From positions 179,533 to 243,532 of the forward strand of contig JAROAZ010000006.1 in the NCBI GenBank assembly GCA_029432775.1: DNA of 64,000 nt. Reading direction: 5' to 3'. Both the position numbers and the translations under genes were made by a program. Shown here piece after piece: positions 37,201 to 45,091 of the stretch; the first letter of the stretch is position 1, and each line of letters starts with the position of its first letter. This DNA is from Pontiellaceae bacterium B12227. Lineage in GTDB: Bacteria > Verrucomicrobiota > Kiritimatiellia > Kiritimatiellales > Pontiellaceae. The notes under the pieces were generated by a model. That model was not told where the DNA came from and ran no database searches. It saw only the letters and a list, made by a program, of their open reading frames with translations.

Positions 37201-37369
37201 TTATAAATTTACTGAAGGTTCCGACTCTTCGATTAAGGCCAAATATCAGAGCCAGATGAACATCTATCGGAAAGCGGCTGAAAGACTCTACCCCATTGCC
37301 GGAGAGGTCCTTGCCCAGCTGGTGGTGATCTCCGGCGACAGCTCCCGCTTGGTCCCCCTCGGTTTTTAA
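34262..37369 (+). CDS. AddA/RecB-like UvrD-family helicase with C-terminal nuclease domain
   Basis: 1035 residues. SF1 motifs: Walker A NASAGTGKTYQV (6-17), motif Ia LLMTFTENAAAELRMRV, motif II VIVDEVQDTSRIQ (~331), CGDKKQSIYTWRGA (III), LQTSYRS (IV), VHGSKGL (V), and FYVAMTRARDLV (VI, ~762). A RecB-type nuclease fold ends the protein, with GHAVLEQLAL, LIDGTVDLL and AIFDYKF (~905-985) supplying the PD-(D/E)XK residues. It should process double-strand ends. No AddB or RecC partner is adjacent. Three exact palindrome copies lie inside, two of them 90 bases apart in the nuclease domain. Confidence 0.9.
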   Translation: MNIVYNASAGTGKTYQVTGLYEKLVLDEGVDPRKILLMTFTENAAAELRMRVAHRLQKARRSAEQADDYDTAERAIAAMSRLPSASISTIHGFCTRLLREHALEAGLSPGFSVLIGEEHKALLDRICRDELLKKLETDPDFRNFCSGMPIIGNGKGFSSSITDSVPKLIGDAGSLGIALDQAETMLAKPAPPVSIVEFLQISAALKGLSKRTKKIEQAIQALESALEQTDDPATVVQLFDQSFSGHFSYGEAKTIYPRFKELKEETVSREHYRKRYPATKAFAEYVQSVAVRFRKTKHELDTVDFDDQLQMAAELLTSGKAKPEFKYVIVDEVQDTSRIQCDLIQALWNEETHLVICGDKKQSIYTWRGADPQVMPDLESAILERKNSRLENLQTSYRSKAPILDVVNALFAEVYGPAEYADGDRLEANPDFKTAGEKPCVEFLQFDDDEDLDKSDKVAAEMEAIANRIQLLVNGSNDWKPAFRHSDSFLPTSGNNDYRYSDVLILLRRTSHQSALEQALRHAGVPYTLGGKGRGLFTRQETRDVSLFLSAITNPDDAYSLIGFLRSPWIGLSDEQIAELACDEDGFSIDLLKAHSFDVIDRYRALSGTHLASELVRMLIDETGFDALLAGLPRGTQRLANLRKVLDWLRETEHGARTTPTMVARKLAEQISTPPQVPEAALLDPAQNAVTIMTVHGSKGLTKRVVFLPDCSFQADSDRDFARIFLDPEKNPTLGIRITAADKSKAESPGFKEANNRAKAVREHELKNLFYVAMTRARDLVVTSATMGRKSGGWLNHLEPMIGNEIPAIPYSILATEAEAASQIDLSVPDKEQLATALGTLPPTPSAPALQRLPATRFAKEQDEVETDMHYETSNFQPLENAAALGSLGHAVLEQLALNNWAGDVFQWLEKLRDEFGASKEDAMKLAGRIEKARSLMIEATAGMTELRPEFPFVLHEENHLIDGTVDLLCRTAKGFAIFDYKFTEGSDSSIKAKYQSQMNIYRKAAERLYPIAGEVLAQLVVISGDSSRLVPLGF
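35686..35700. repeat. Dispersed palindrome in the AddA-like gene, spacer TGA
   Basis: Encodes SNDWK, the same peptide as the metH copy at 20043. Confidence 0.9.
36887..36901. repeat. Dispersed palindrome in the AddA-like gene (TTCCA-GCCTT-TGGAA)
   Basis: Encodes FQPLE at the start of the nuclease domain. Confidence 0.85.
36977..36991. repeat. Dispersed palindrome in the AddA-like gene, spacer TGG
   Basis: Encodes FQWLE, 90 bases after the previous copy. Confidence 0.9.
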
Positions 37370-37416
37370 CCGCAATCACTTGCAGTCGCCCAACATTTAA
37401 GCCTAAATTTAGAACT

Positions 37417-38163
37417 ATGAGCGAAATAGACACGCTGGTCATCATCCCGACCTACAACGAAAAAGAGAATATCAACAAAATCACCACTGCTGTGCTGGAT
37501 ACATCGCCGCACGTGCATATTCTTTTTGTTGACGACAACTCACCCGACGGCACCGGCAAGATGGCCGATGCCCTTTCTGGAAAATCGGACCGCGTGCACG
37601 TCCTGCACCGCACCTCCAAAGACGGTCTTGGCCGTGCTTACATTGCCGGCTTCAAATGGGCGCTGGAACGCGACTATAAATTCGTCATGGAAATGGACTG
37701 CGATTTTTCCCATTCGCCGGAAGAGATCCCTAATTTCCGCGATAAGATCCTCGCAGGCCACGACCTCGTTATCGGCTCGCGCTATTGCGGAGGAATCCGC
37801 GTCCTGAACTGGCCGATGCACCGGCTGCTGCTCAGCCGCGGAGCGGCCATCTACGTCAATATGATTACGGGCATGCCGGTATCCGACCCCACCGGTGGAT
37901 TCAAATGTTTCCGCCGCGAAGTGCTGGCGGCCTATGACTTCGATGCGGTTAAAGCGAACGGGTATGGCTTCCAGATTGAGATGACGCATAAGGCCTGGAT
38001 GAAAGGGTTTCGCATCGGCGAAGTACCGATTGTTTTCGAAGACCGCCAGGAAGGCACCTCAAAAATGAGCGGAAACATTGTCTATGAAGCCCTCTGGGTC
38101 GTCTGGACCCTCGCCATCAGAAACGGCTTCCGCCGGAAGCCGAAAGTGAAGCGTGAAGCGTGA
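37417..38163 (+). CDS. Polyprenol-phosphate mannosyltransferase (DPM1-like GT2)
   Basis: 248 residues, the soluble single-domain form without C-terminal membrane helices. GT2 motifs: VIIPTYNEKENI (8-19), VDDNSPDGTG, the DCD of MEMDCDFSHSPEEIP (metal and sugar-nucleotide site), and SDPTGGFKCFRREVL. VPIVFEDRQEGTSKMS is the family signature. It transfers mannose (or a related sugar) from GDP-mannose to a polyprenyl phosphate on the inner face of the membrane. No dependent glycosyltransferase is next to it. Confidence 0.9.
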   Translation: MSEIDTLVIIPTYNEKENINKITTAVLDTSPHVHILFVDDNSPDGTGKMADALSGKSDRVHVLHRTSKDGLGRAYIAGFKWALERDYKFVMEMDCDFSHSPEEIPNFRDKILAGHDLVIGSRYCGGIRVLNWPMHRLLLSRGAAIYVNMITGMPVSDPTGGFKCFRREVLAAYDFDAVKANGYGFQIEMTHKAWMKGFRIGEVPIVFEDRQEGTSKMSGNIVYEALWVVWTLAIRNGFRRKPKVKREA

Positions 38164-38221
38164 TTTTTTTTTGCCCGCATCGTTTTCCAGGCAAAGTAAA
38201 TCTCGGCTCAATCCTCACGGT

Positions 38222-39058
38222 TCACGAAAGAATATTCGCCAGCCCGACCCAGCGCTCGATCTCGATTTTCTCCGGGCGCTCGGTGTGTTCGATTCCGGCA
38301 TCTGAAAGAATGGCGTCGACGGGAGAGATATCCATTTTTTTCAGGATGGTTCCAATCTGCTTGCGGCGCTGCGAGAAACAGTGCTTCACCAGTTTCTTAA
38401 ATGTGGGATACATATCGTTTCCAATGATTGGAACTTCCCGCCGTTGCATCTTCACCACAGCCGACCACACTTTGGGCGGCGGCAGAAAACAGGTGGGGCT
38501 GATCTTTTTTACCAGCGTGTTCTCATAGAAAACACCGGTCAGCACGGACAGCACTCCATAGTGCTTATCTCCCGACGGTGCGCAGAGGCGGTCCGCCACC
38601 TCTTTCTGAATCGTGAGCGACATCAACTCCGGGCGATGCTCGCACTCGGCGATATCAACCATCAGCCGACTGGCGACTGAGTACGGGAGATTGGCAGCAA
38701 CCTTGGTGATGCCCTCCGCAAAGAGCTGATTCATATCGACGTCGAGGGCATCGGATTCAATCAACGTGAAATCCGAAAACCGTGTTTTCAGATACTTGAC
38801 CATCGTCGGATCTTTTTCGATGCAGGTGACGGCAGCCGCTTGGGGAAGGATACGTTCAGTCAGCGCGCCGAGCCCCGGCCCGATTTCAAGCACTTTTTCC
38901 GAAGGCTGGATGTCGGCCGTGTTGGCGATAATGTTCAGAATATTGGCATCGATCAGATAGTTCTGCCCAAGCCCTTTATTCGGGCGGTGCCCCAGACTTT
39001 CCAGCAGTGCCCTGACCCCCTTCGGGCTGGTTAATTTAAACTCTTCAGACATACTCAT
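38222..39058 (-). CDS. rsmA: 16S rRNA dimethyladenosine transferase
   Basis: 278 residues. The SAM site is LEIGPGLGALTERIL (about 50-65), followed by IEKDP and the catalytic NLPYSVAS (~118). FLPPPKVWSAVVKM marks the KsgA C-terminal domain. The start is taken at the ATG at 39058, which overlaps the pdxA stop (ATGA), giving translational coupling; the ATG two codons later is equally possible. It dimethylates A1518/A1519 of 16S rRNA. The pdxA-ksgA pairing is also seen in E. coli. Confidence 0.96.
   Translation of the reverse strand: MSMSEEFKLTSPKGVRALLESLGHRPNKGLGQNYLIDANILNIIANTADIQPSEKVLEIGPGLGALTERILPQAAAVTCIEKDPTMVKYLKTRFSDFTLIESDALDVDMNQLFAEGITKVAANLPYSVASRLMVDIAECEHRPELMSLTIQKEVADRLCAPSGDKHYGVLSVLTGVFYENTLVKKISPTCFLPPPKVWSAVVKMQRREVPIIGNDMYPTFKKLVKHCFSQRRKQIGTILKKMDISPVDAILSDAGIEHTERPEKIEIERWVGLANILS
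38419..38433. repeat. Dispersed palindrome in rsmA, spacer TGA
   Basis: Encodes PIIGN in the C-terminal domain. Confidence 0.9.
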
Positions 39059-40005
39059 TTCCAGGGATTGGGATTGGAAGCCATTTCGATGGCCAGCTCT
39101 ATCGCGCATTTCATGCTGTTCGGGGAGGCTTCATTTTTACCGGCAATGCCAAAAGCGGTTCCGTGGTCGGGCGAAGTGCGTATGATCGGCAGGCCGAGCG
39201 TGACATTGATGCCCTCATCGAACCCGATCATTTTCAGCGGACCCAGCCCCTGATCATGATACATCGCGACTACGGCGGCATAATCGCCACGCAACGCCTC
39301 GTAAAAGATGGTATCCGCCGGAATGGCATCCGTGACATTAAATCCTTTTTCCCGGGCGGCTTTTATGGCCGGATTAATCAGTTCAATCTCTTCACGTCCA
39401 ATCACTCCGCCGTCTCCGGCATGCGGGTTCAGGCCGCAGACCCCAATCAACCCATTCTCCGCACCAAATAACTGCAGCGCCTCGCCGGTCAGCTGGATAT
39501 GCTCAACAATCATTTTCCGGGTCAGCGCTTGCGGCACTTCGGAAATCGGAAGGTGACGGGTAACCAGCATCACGCGCAAGCCGCCGCCGATCAGCATCAT
39601 ACCGAAATTTTCAGTCTTGGTGAGCTCGGCAAGAAATTCTGTATGGCCCGGGAAATTGATCCCCGCCTTGTGGAACCCCTCTTTACAGATCGGCGCCGTG
39701 ACCATGGCATCCAGATCACCGCTCAGACACCCTTCCACAACGCGCCGAATTGCCTGCTCCGCAGCCCGAGAGGCATCCACTTCTATTTCCCCGGGATTCC
39801 ATAACACATCGATTCCGACATCGCGCAAATGCACAAACTCGGGAAGTTCCAGACCCATTGCACGGACCTGCCTCTTTATTTCCGTCACGGGGCCATACAG
39901 CATAAACTCTACGTCGTGCCCCCAATTTCCCTGTATAACCGCCTTAAGCGCAACCTCCGGCCCAATGCCATTGATATCCCCGATTGTGATTCCGATTCGT
40001 TTCAT
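39055..40005 (-). CDS. pdxA: 4-hydroxythreonine-4-phosphate dehydrogenase
   Basis: 316 residues. Motifs: ITIGDINGIGPEVALKA (usual form GDPAGIGPE), PICKEGFHKAGINFPGHTEFLAE with the zinc His, GLNPHAGDGGVIGREE, and MYHDQGLGPLKMIGFDEGINVTLGLP. It oxidises 4-phosphohydroxy-L-threonine in the DXP-independent pyridoxal phosphate route, so a PdxJ partner is expected elsewhere. The gene ends in a four-base overlap with rsmA. Confidence 0.95.
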   Translation of the reverse strand: MKRIGITIGDINGIGPEVALKAVIQGNWGHDVEFMLYGPVTEIKRQVRAMGLELPEFVHLRDVGIDVLWNPGEIEVDASRAAEQAIRRVVEGCLSGDLDAMVTAPICKEGFHKAGINFPGHTEFLAELTKTENFGMMLIGGGLRVMLVTRHLPISEVPQALTRKMIVEHIQLTGEALQLFGAENGLIGVCGLNPHAGDGGVIGREEIELINPAIKAAREKGFNVTDAIPADTIFYEALRGDYAAVVAMYHDQGLGPLKMIGFDEGINVTLGLPIIRTSPDHGTAFGIAGKNEASPNSMKCAIELAIEMASNPNPWK

Positions 40006-40091
40006 AGCGCAAGACGGTAGCAGAGAGCTAGAGAAGGGTCACGACGCAATGACGCGGGATTCATCTATTCCGCACAACCTTACTAATTCAA

Positions 40092-41495
40092 TTACTCCGT
40101 GGAGAGCACCACAAACCGGGAAGCGCGTCCATCGGTCACCAGCAAAAGAATCTTTCCACTTTCAGCATCGGAGAGAGCCTTCATAAACTCCTCGATGGAC
40201 GCGACGGGTTTTCGATCGACACTGGTGATAATCTGACCGGGCTGCATGCCCGCCTTTCCGGCCGGACTGTTCTGCTCAACTTCCGTCACGAGCACACCCG
40301 TCTCCCCTTTATAGCGCAGGCTCCGGCCCGCTTCGCCATCAAGGTCGTCAACCGTAAGGCCTAACTTATCCAACACATCGGAACTGGCGACAACGACATC
40401 CCCTTCGAGCTCCTTGGTGATGGCCGACACGTTCTTATATTTCCCGTTCCGGAAAATCTTCAGCTTTACCTTCGTGTTCGGCAGCGTGGATGCCACCCGG
40501 CTTCTGAATGCTCCAACCTTGCCGACCTTCTTTCCATCCATCTCGACAATAATATCGCCCTCCTTCAGACCTGCCTCTTCGGCTGCGGAATCCTCAACAA
40601 TCTGGGAAATCAGGATACCGGCCTTTTCATCGAGCCCGAAACTCCTGGCCAACTCCTCATCCACATCCTGGATATAGACGCCGAGTACGCTGCGAGAAAT
40701 CTTTCCATGCTGGATCAGCTGATCCTTGATCTGGATCGCCTGATTGATCGGGATCGCGAAGCCGATGCCCATGTAGCCGCCACTGCGGGTATAGATGGCT
40801 GTATTGATGCCCACCACCTTGCCGTCGATGTCCAGCAATGGCCCTCCCGAGTTCCCCGGGTTAATGGCGGCATCGGTTTGAATAAAGTTGCCGTATTCAG
40901 CAATGCCGACTTCGCTTCGCCCCTTGGCACTTACGATCCCGGCGGTTACCGTTTGCGAAAGGCCGAATGGATTACCGGCGGCCAGCACCCATTCGCCCAC
41001 TTCGAGGGCATCGGAATCGCCGAGTTCCAGAAAAGGCAGCCCCTGAGGATCTTCGATCTTGATCAGCGCCACCTCGGTTTTCGGGTCGGAGCCGATGACC
41101 TTGGCCGAGAATCTGCGTTCATCCGCCAGAATCACCGTAATCCGGTCCGCATCATTCACTACATGGTTATTGGTTAGAATATAACCATCCTTTGAAATGA
41201 TGAATCCGGTGCCCTGTCCTTCCCGGCTGTATTTCCTGGGCTCCAATTCCTGCGGAATGGCCAGTTGCCCGCGCCGTCCCCAGGAATCGCGGAACGGTTG
41301 ATAGCGGTAACCATATTGCGGCACCTCGATGGTTGTTTCCACATCAATAAAAACAACAGCGGGGAGCGCCTGCCTGGCAATCGCCGCAAAGGCGTTTCCG
41401 GTTTCCCGCAAGACGTTCTTTGTGGCCGCCTCTTCGGCCCGCAGGACCGTAGCCGTGGCAAGCAGCAGACTCAGGGTAATCATTGTCTTTTTCAT
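40092..41495 (-). CDS. Periplasmic HtrA/Deg serine protease
   Basis: 467 residues with a signal peptide (MITLSLLLATATVLRA). The trypsin-like domain has His in YILTNNHVV (~109) and Ser in GNSGGPLLD (~217). At the catalytic Asp position the sequence reads DPKTEVALIKI, so Glu replaces Asp, as in some other Deg proteins I recall. Two PDZ domains follow (about 260-355 and 375-460, the latter with SPAGKAGMQPGQII). It degrades or refolds damaged envelope proteins. Its ATG overlaps the stop of the DUF4340 gene, so it is the last gene of a Gld-like ABC operon. Confidence 0.92.
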   Translation of the reverse strand: MKKTMITLSLLLATATVLRAEEAATKNVLRETGNAFAAIARQALPAVVFIDVETTIEVPQYGYRYQPFRDSWGRRGQLAIPQELEPRKYSREGQGTGFIISKDGYILTNNHVVNDADRITVILADERRFSAKVIGSDPKTEVALIKIEDPQGLPFLELGDSDALEVGEWVLAAGNPFGLSQTVTAGIVSAKGRSEVGIAEYGNFIQTDAAINPGNSGGPLLDIDGKVVGINTAIYTRSGGYMGIGFAIPINQAIQIKDQLIQHGKISRSVLGVYIQDVDEELARSFGLDEKAGILISQIVEDSAAEEAGLKEGDIIVEMDGKKVGKVGAFRSRVASTLPNTKVKLKIFRNGKYKNVSAITKELEGDVVVASSDVLDKLGLTVDDLDGEAGRSLRYKGETGVLVTEVEQNSPAGKAGMQPGQIITSVDRKPVASIEEFMKALSDAESGKILLLVTDGRASRFVVLSTE

Positions 41496-42478
41496 GGTTC
41501 AACTCCTTCCTGTTCCTCTTCAGAAGTTTTCTTTTCTTTCACCAGCTCATCGCGCGGGATCAGGAAGTCGCCGGCCTCGTAGGTACTGATCACATAGGTC
41601 CAGCCCTGCACCCTTTCCGGCACATCGCCTTCCAGCCGGACATAGCGACCTCCCTTCCCTTCACCGCCGACCGACACGGTGTAGGACTTGTTGGTGGTGG
41701 ACGCGGTATAGACAACCGCATTGGTGAAACCGAGTTCGGCATCCGACTTTGCCGGATCGGCCACGCTGGTGCAGTTAAGATACTGCAGCGCCATGCGCAG
41801 CTTATTGGCTTCCGAAGATTGGAACTCTTCGGTCTCCTCATTCAAGTCAGCCAGCACCCATGCGTTGCTCACCGCACTCAGCTCCACATCCCCGGCCTTG
41901 ACGGCAACGATATCGGCGGACCGAATGTTGATCAGCTCCTTATCAATCCAGTCGTCGGACTCCGCCGCAAAGGGACGGAAGTCATAATCGACCAGATAGA
42001 TGTCGTCTCCGCCGCCTTTGCGAACAAAGTGCTGGTTGGCCCAGCCTGCTGTCGACGAGCCTTCGCGTCGACCACCGACTTCCAGTTTGAGCGATTCCGC
42101 ACCGCCGCTCCGGAGCGATACGGATGTTGCCTCGTCCAATCCATACTCGGAAGCATCGACATTGGACGCACGCACCGGCGCGCCCATCTTCACCTCCGAT
42201 GCTGCGCGAAGGGCATCGGCCAGCTTGCTGAAGTCGGCCGGGTAGTTATAGAGCGAACGAACCACCCATGTGCCGTCCTGCTTCGCCAACGAAACTGCAT
42301 TCGATCCTTTCGATACATTCAGTCCGTCTACCAGATTAAGTTCCAACCCTTGGAAAAGAGTGGCCCCTTCTCCGGCAACAACCGGTCGTTTTTTATTTCC
42401 GCCCTTTTTCTGCACCACGGCCAGTCCGACCAGTACCGCCAAAGCGATCAACATTCCAATCAGTTTTTTTACAGTCAT
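41492..42478 (-). CDS. DUF4340 membrane-anchored protein of the Gld-like ABC operon
   Basis: 328 residues. One N-terminal membrane helix (about 5-22, LIGMLIALAVLVGLAVV) is followed by a repetitive beta domain with DGTWVV (usual in DUF4340 repeats) and DWIDKELINIRSADIVAV. It ends in an acidic Lys/Glu tail. DUF4340 proteins regularly follow GldG-type genes. It overlaps htrA by four bases and follows the GldG-like gene by 13. Function is unknown; it probably forms part of the periplasmic complex. Confidence 0.8.
   Translation of the reverse strand: MTVKKLIGMLIALAVLVGLAVVQKKGGNKKRPVVAGEGATLFQGLELNLVDGLNVSKGSNAVSLAKQDGTWVVRSLYNYPADFSKLADALRAASEVKMGAPVRASNVDASEYGLDEATSVSLRSGGAESLKLEVGGRREGSSTAGWANQHFVRKGGGDDIYLVDYDFRPFAAESDDWIDKELINIRSADIVAVKAGDVELSAVSNAWVLADLNEETEEFQSSEANKLRMALQYLNCTSVADPAKSDAELGFTNAVVYTASTTNKSYTVSVGGEGKGGRYVRLEGDVPERVQGWTYVISTYEAGDFLIPRDELVKEKKTSEEEQEGVEP
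42341..42355. repeat. Dispersed palindrome in the DUF4340 gene, spacer CCC
   Basis: Encodes FQGLE at residues 42-46, just after the membrane anchor. Confidence 0.9.
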
Positions 42479-42491
42479 TGGAAATCTCCTT

Positions 42492-44327
42492 CTAACGTGT
42501 TTTTTTCATCCAAAGTCCGCGGCCCAGTCCGAAGAGCGCAACCAGAACCGGGATCGCTACAATGTTCATGGCCTTGAGGCGCACACCGAGCATTTCGATG
42601 TCCCGGCGCAGGCTCTTGCGAACCTCTTTGAGCGACTGCTGGGTTTGAAAGACCTCTTCGCGGAATTTCTTAACCTCCGCCTCCTGCTCCGGGCTGAGAA
42701 ACGTTTGCTGGCCATCATCGCGGGTCCGCTGCATCTGCGAGAGTTTGGCCTGCGTGGCCTGCAACTGCCCATTGAGTCGTTGCTCCTCCGCCTGCCACTT
42801 AAACGCGGCTTCCTTTTCCAGCGCGATGACACGATCAAACGGCCGATCAAACGAGTTACGACTGCGCAATCCGATCAGCGCCTCGCTGCCACTGAGCTGC
42901 TCAACCATGTTTACCGCAAAGGTAAGGTTATCATTCCGCGGCTGCACAATCGACTGCCCCATAAAATTCATGCTGTCCGTGGCAATGCGATCTGCCAGCA
43001 TATCGACGTCCGAAACCAGAATAACCACGCCCGGTTTTGTGCTCTCTTTCATCCCGCCTTCCCGCTCCGGAAAGGCTGTTTTGAACGCGCCCGTCACACG
43101 GAGCGCCAACGGAACGCGTTTCCTGAGTGCCGGAATCTCAATCCGGCCGGAACGAGCCGACATGGCACTGACGGTAAACCCATCGTCTTCCGTGAAGACC
43201 AGCTCCGTTGCTTCAACGCCATTGCTGCTCGCCACCGTAAACGCGCCGGCAAACGGCATCATCATTTCATTCAACGATCCGGTCGCGATATCTTCCCCGT
43301 TAACGTTTGTTTCCCGCAGCGACAGCCAGGCAGAGTTTCGCTGGGCGCGTCCTCCGCCCGCATCCAGCAGGCTGGCGGCGGATTCATCGGCTGCGAGCTG
43401 GCCGGATACCATTTCGATGCCCCAGGCCGACGTCAGCCGGTTTAGATCGGAGGCCTGCTGCGGGGGTGGCATGCCCATCTGCATCTGCTGCGGATTTGCA
43501 TTCTCCAGTGCGGTGATGCACATCGGATCGGTAAAGGCCAGCAGGCGTCCGCCGCGCAGCACAAACTGGTCGATGGCATAGAGCGTATCTTCGGAAATAT
43601 CCGCCGGATGAATCACCACCAGGGTGTCGATGTCATCCACAATATTCGTAGTGCTCATATCGACTTCTTCAACCGTGTACTGCCGCTCGATTTCGGAAAT
43701 GACCGCCCACTTACGCGCACCGCCTCCCTGCTGCATCATGTAGGGATTCTGCGGCATGGACCCATTCACCGGCAATGCACTCATGATGCCCACCTTGGCC
43801 GCCTTTTCTGACGATACTTCGGAAACCATTCGCGTCAGCAGATATTCCAGTCGGGGCTCGGCACTCTGAGCCAGCAGTGGAATGGCAGCTTCGCGGTTGC
43901 CGGAGACCGCCACAATACCGAAATAGAGCCCGCCGCCCATGCCGAACATATCGAGCGACTGAGACTGTAGACCATAGCGCTGTGCCCACTCTTCTTCATC
44001 TGAATCAGGCTTCGGATCAAACTCTTCAACCACCAGATAGCCGCTGGAACGCGACTCGTATTCCTTCAGCAGATCGCGCACCCGCGCCGCAAAATTTTTC
44101 ATCGGAACCGGCAGCCGGTCGTTACTTTTGGAGAAGTAAAACTTTAACGTCACATCGCGATCAAGCTCCCCCAGCAACTGCCTGGTTCCATCGGAAAGCG
44201 TATAGAGTTTGTCTTCGGTCACATCAACCCGTGCGCGCATCGGACGCAGCACCGCATTAAAGGCAATCAGGATGGCCAGTAAAAGCAGCACACCCGCCAG
44301 CCCCGTCATTTTTTTCATCTGATTCAT
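42492..44327 (-). CDS. GldG-like ABC transporter auxiliary protein
   Basis: 611 residues: one N-terminal membrane helix (about 8-27), a large periplasmic domain of the GldG/ABC-type uncharacterised family (DVTEDKLYTLSDGTRQLL, then LVVEEFDPKPD, VGIMSALPVNGSMPQNPYMMQQG, DTLVVIHPADISEDTLYAIDQFVLRGGRLLAFTDP), a coiled coil at about 510-575, and a C-terminal helix (IVAIPVLVALFGLGRGLW). In Bacteroidetes GldAFG is needed for gliding; in other phyla such clusters have unknown cargo. No gliding adhesins are visible here. Confidence 0.85.
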   Translation of the reverse strand: MNQMKKMTGLAGVLLLLAILIAFNAVLRPMRARVDVTEDKLYTLSDGTRQLLGELDRDVTLKFYFSKSNDRLPVPMKNFAARVRDLLKEYESRSSGYLVVEEFDPKPDSDEEEWAQRYGLQSQSLDMFGMGGGLYFGIVAVSGNREAAIPLLAQSAEPRLEYLLTRMVSEVSSEKAAKVGIMSALPVNGSMPQNPYMMQQGGGARKWAVISEIERQYTVEEVDMSTTNIVDDIDTLVVIHPADISEDTLYAIDQFVLRGGRLLAFTDPMCITALENANPQQMQMGMPPPQQASDLNRLTSAWGIEMVSGQLAADESAASLLDAGGGRAQRNSAWLSLRETNVNGEDIATGSLNEMMMPFAGAFTVASSNGVEATELVFTEDDGFTVSAMSARSGRIEIPALRKRVPLALRVTGAFKTAFPEREGGMKESTKPGVVILVSDVDMLADRIATDSMNFMGQSIVQPRNDNLTFAVNMVEQLSGSEALIGLRSRNSFDRPFDRVIALEKEAAFKWQAEEQRLNGQLQATQAKLSQMQRTRDDGQQTFLSPEQEAEVKKFREEVFQTQQSLKEVRKSLRRDIEMLGVRLKAMNIVAIPVLVALFGLGRGLWMKKTR

Positions 44328-44344
44328 GTCAAAAATCCTCCGGA

Positions 44345-45091
44345 TTAACGTCCGACTTTATTTTTCAGAACAACTTGAGTGGCGAACAGCATGAAGATCA
44401 TCACCGAGGCGAAGTAGGCCAGATCGCGCAGATCAATCACGCCGCGCTGCAGGGCTTCGTAGTGCGGCATGAAGCTGAACGAGGCCACGCCGTCAACGAG
44501 CCACACCGGTGCCCAGCGCGCCAGGAGATCAGTCACCGGCGGGTAGCCTGCCAGGATCAGAAACAGGCCAATGACCACCGCCAGAATGAAGCTGATCACC
44601 TGGTTGCGCGTCAGGGCGGAAGTGAACATGCCGGCGGCCACATAGGCCCCGGCCAGCAGGCCGCTGCCCAGATAGCCGGACAGGACAGCACCCATATCGG
44701 GCGAACCGAGATAGGCGGCTGTGACGGGCACCGTAAAAGTGAGCGCCAGCGCCAACAGCATGAAGAGCCAGGCGGCGGCGAATTTTCCGAGCAGTGCCTG
44801 CAGCGGTGTAACCGAAACCGTGAAGAGCAGTTCAATGGTCCCCGACCGCCGCTCCTCTGCCCACAGACGCATGGCCACTGCGGGTACCAGAATCATATAG
44901 AGCCACGGATGCCACTGGAAAAACCCATTAAGATCCGCCTGCCCCGCTTCGAAAAACTGCGCCAGTGAAAAGGTAAAGAACCCGGCCAGCATCAGAAAAA
45001 TAATGATGAAGACATAAGCCACCGGCGAATCGAAATAAGCGCGCCATTCGCGCTTCGCAATGGCGAACACATGTGATGCTGCTTCTTTCAT
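44345..45091 (-). CDS. ABC-2 type permease (GldF-like)
   Basis: 248 residues with six predicted membrane helices (for example VAYVFIIIFLMLAGFFTF, LYMILVPAVAMRLWAEE, FMLLALALTFTVPVTAAYLG, VISFILAVVIGLFLILAG). RLWAEERRSGTIELLFT is the conserved ABC-2 cytoplasmic loop that meets the ATPase. Its ATG overlaps the ATPase stop by one base. Together with the two genes on either side it forms a GldA-F-G unit. Confidence 0.9.
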   Translation of the reverse strand: MKEAASHVFAIAKREWRAYFDSPVAYVFIIIFLMLAGFFTFSLAQFFEAGQADLNGFFQWHPWLYMILVPAVAMRLWAEERRSGTIELLFTVSVTPLQALLGKFAAAWLFMLLALALTFTVPVTAAYLGSPDMGAVLSGYLGSGLLAGAYVAAGMFTSALTRNQVISFILAVVIGLFLILAGYPPVTDLLARWAPVWLVDGVASFSFMPHYEALQRGVIDLRDLAYFASVMIFMLFATQVVLKNKVGR

